A DNA stretch of 21,554 bases from NCBI GenBank assembly GCA_964484395.1, contig CAZAFM010000035.1:1-21554 (forward strand), given 5' to 3'. Of the stretch, positions 21,535 to 21,554 are shown piece after piece; position 1 is the stretch's first letter, and every line of letters starts with the position of its first letter. Origin of the DNA: CAZAFM01 sp964484395 (GTDB lineage: Bacteria > Campylobacterota > Campylobacteria > Campylobacterales > CAZAFM01). The position numbers and the translations under genes were made by a program. The notes beneath the pieces were generated by a model. It searched no databases, was not told where the DNA came from, and worked only from the letters and a program-made list of their open reading frames with translations.

Positions 21535-21554
21535 TTTAGGTGTCAAAGTCGGGA
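21535..21554 (-). repeat. Right terminal inverted repeat of the IS
   Basis: A perfect inverted copy of 19614-19633, ending on the last base of the window. Confidence 0.95.

Larger units (their letters stand above)
19614..21554 (+). mobile_element. IS1634-family insertion sequence, complete, 1941 bp
   Basis: It is bounded by perfect 20-nt inverted repeats TCCCGACTTTGACACCTAAA (19614-19633 and, reversed, 21535-21554) and carries one intact transposase in the same direction as the disrupted gene. Size and transposase type fit the IS1634 family (IS4 superfamily group). It interrupts the receiver gene at 19299. The right repeat ends on the last base of the window, so the target-site duplication cannot be read. 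Confidence 0.93.

Noticed and set aside
1..21554. CRISPR arrays, tRNA or rRNA genes, riboswitches
   Set aside because: No regularly spaced repeats, cloverleaf-like segments or rRNA-like stretches were seen by eye in the gaps between genes.

Overview
The window is a low-GC chromosomal segment that carries the replication origin of a member of the Campylobacterota (Epsilonproteobacteria), probably a free-living Sulfurimonas/Sulfurovum-like organism. This rests on the rsmA-rnase J-kdsD gene order, the RNase J with a long basic N-terminal extension, ThyX in place of ThyA, DnaA boxes with a TTCAC core on both sides of dnaA, extended -10 promoters (TGnTATAAT) without a clear -35, and several orphan response regulators. 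Genus-level placement is inference.

Layout. 1-1156 (minus strand): hisF followed directly by a purine-nucleoside-phosphorylase-like gene that runs off the window. 1230-4893 (plus): tightly packed rsmA, rnj, kdsD, where rsmA has no ordinary in-frame start codon. 4894-6211: a separately controlled AAA+/DUF4143 ATPase behind a near-consensus promoter whose -10 lies inside a perfect palindrome. 6215-11143 (minus): dnaA, dnaN, gyrB. DnaA-box clusters in the dnaA-dnaN gap and in the dnaA-ruvC gap suggest a bipartite oriC. 11239-11724: ruvC. 11729-12736 (minus): a RhuM-Fic fusion protein. 12836-14538: the thyX-dgt pair, overlapping by 4 nt. 14552-17331: an OmpR-type regulator, a divergent secreted three-domain rhodanese and a second OmpR-type regulator. 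17418-19613: a chemoreceptor with a dCache amino-acid-binding signature and a receiver-domain gene cut by an insertion sequence. 19614-21554: a complete IS1634-family element whose right inverted repeat ends on the last base of the window, as expected at an assembly break.

How the parts work together. The core is chromosome replication and maintenance: DnaA, the beta clamp, gyrase B, oriC, RuvC, and two parS-like palindromes about 5 and 10 kb from oriC. ThyX and Dgt act on dTMP supply and dNTP balance, and RsmA and RNase J on ribosome assembly and RNA turnover. The accessory part (ATPase, RhuM-Fic, rhodanese with its divergent regulator, chemoreceptor module, IS) sits between these conserved blocks. 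The two extended -10 promoters between the rhodanese and the first regulator share a 13-nt leader motif, which suggests joint control.

There is no gene-free stretch over 300 bases. The longest gap is 15251-15452 (202 nt), which holds two divergent promoters. I found no tRNA, rRNA or CRISPR array.
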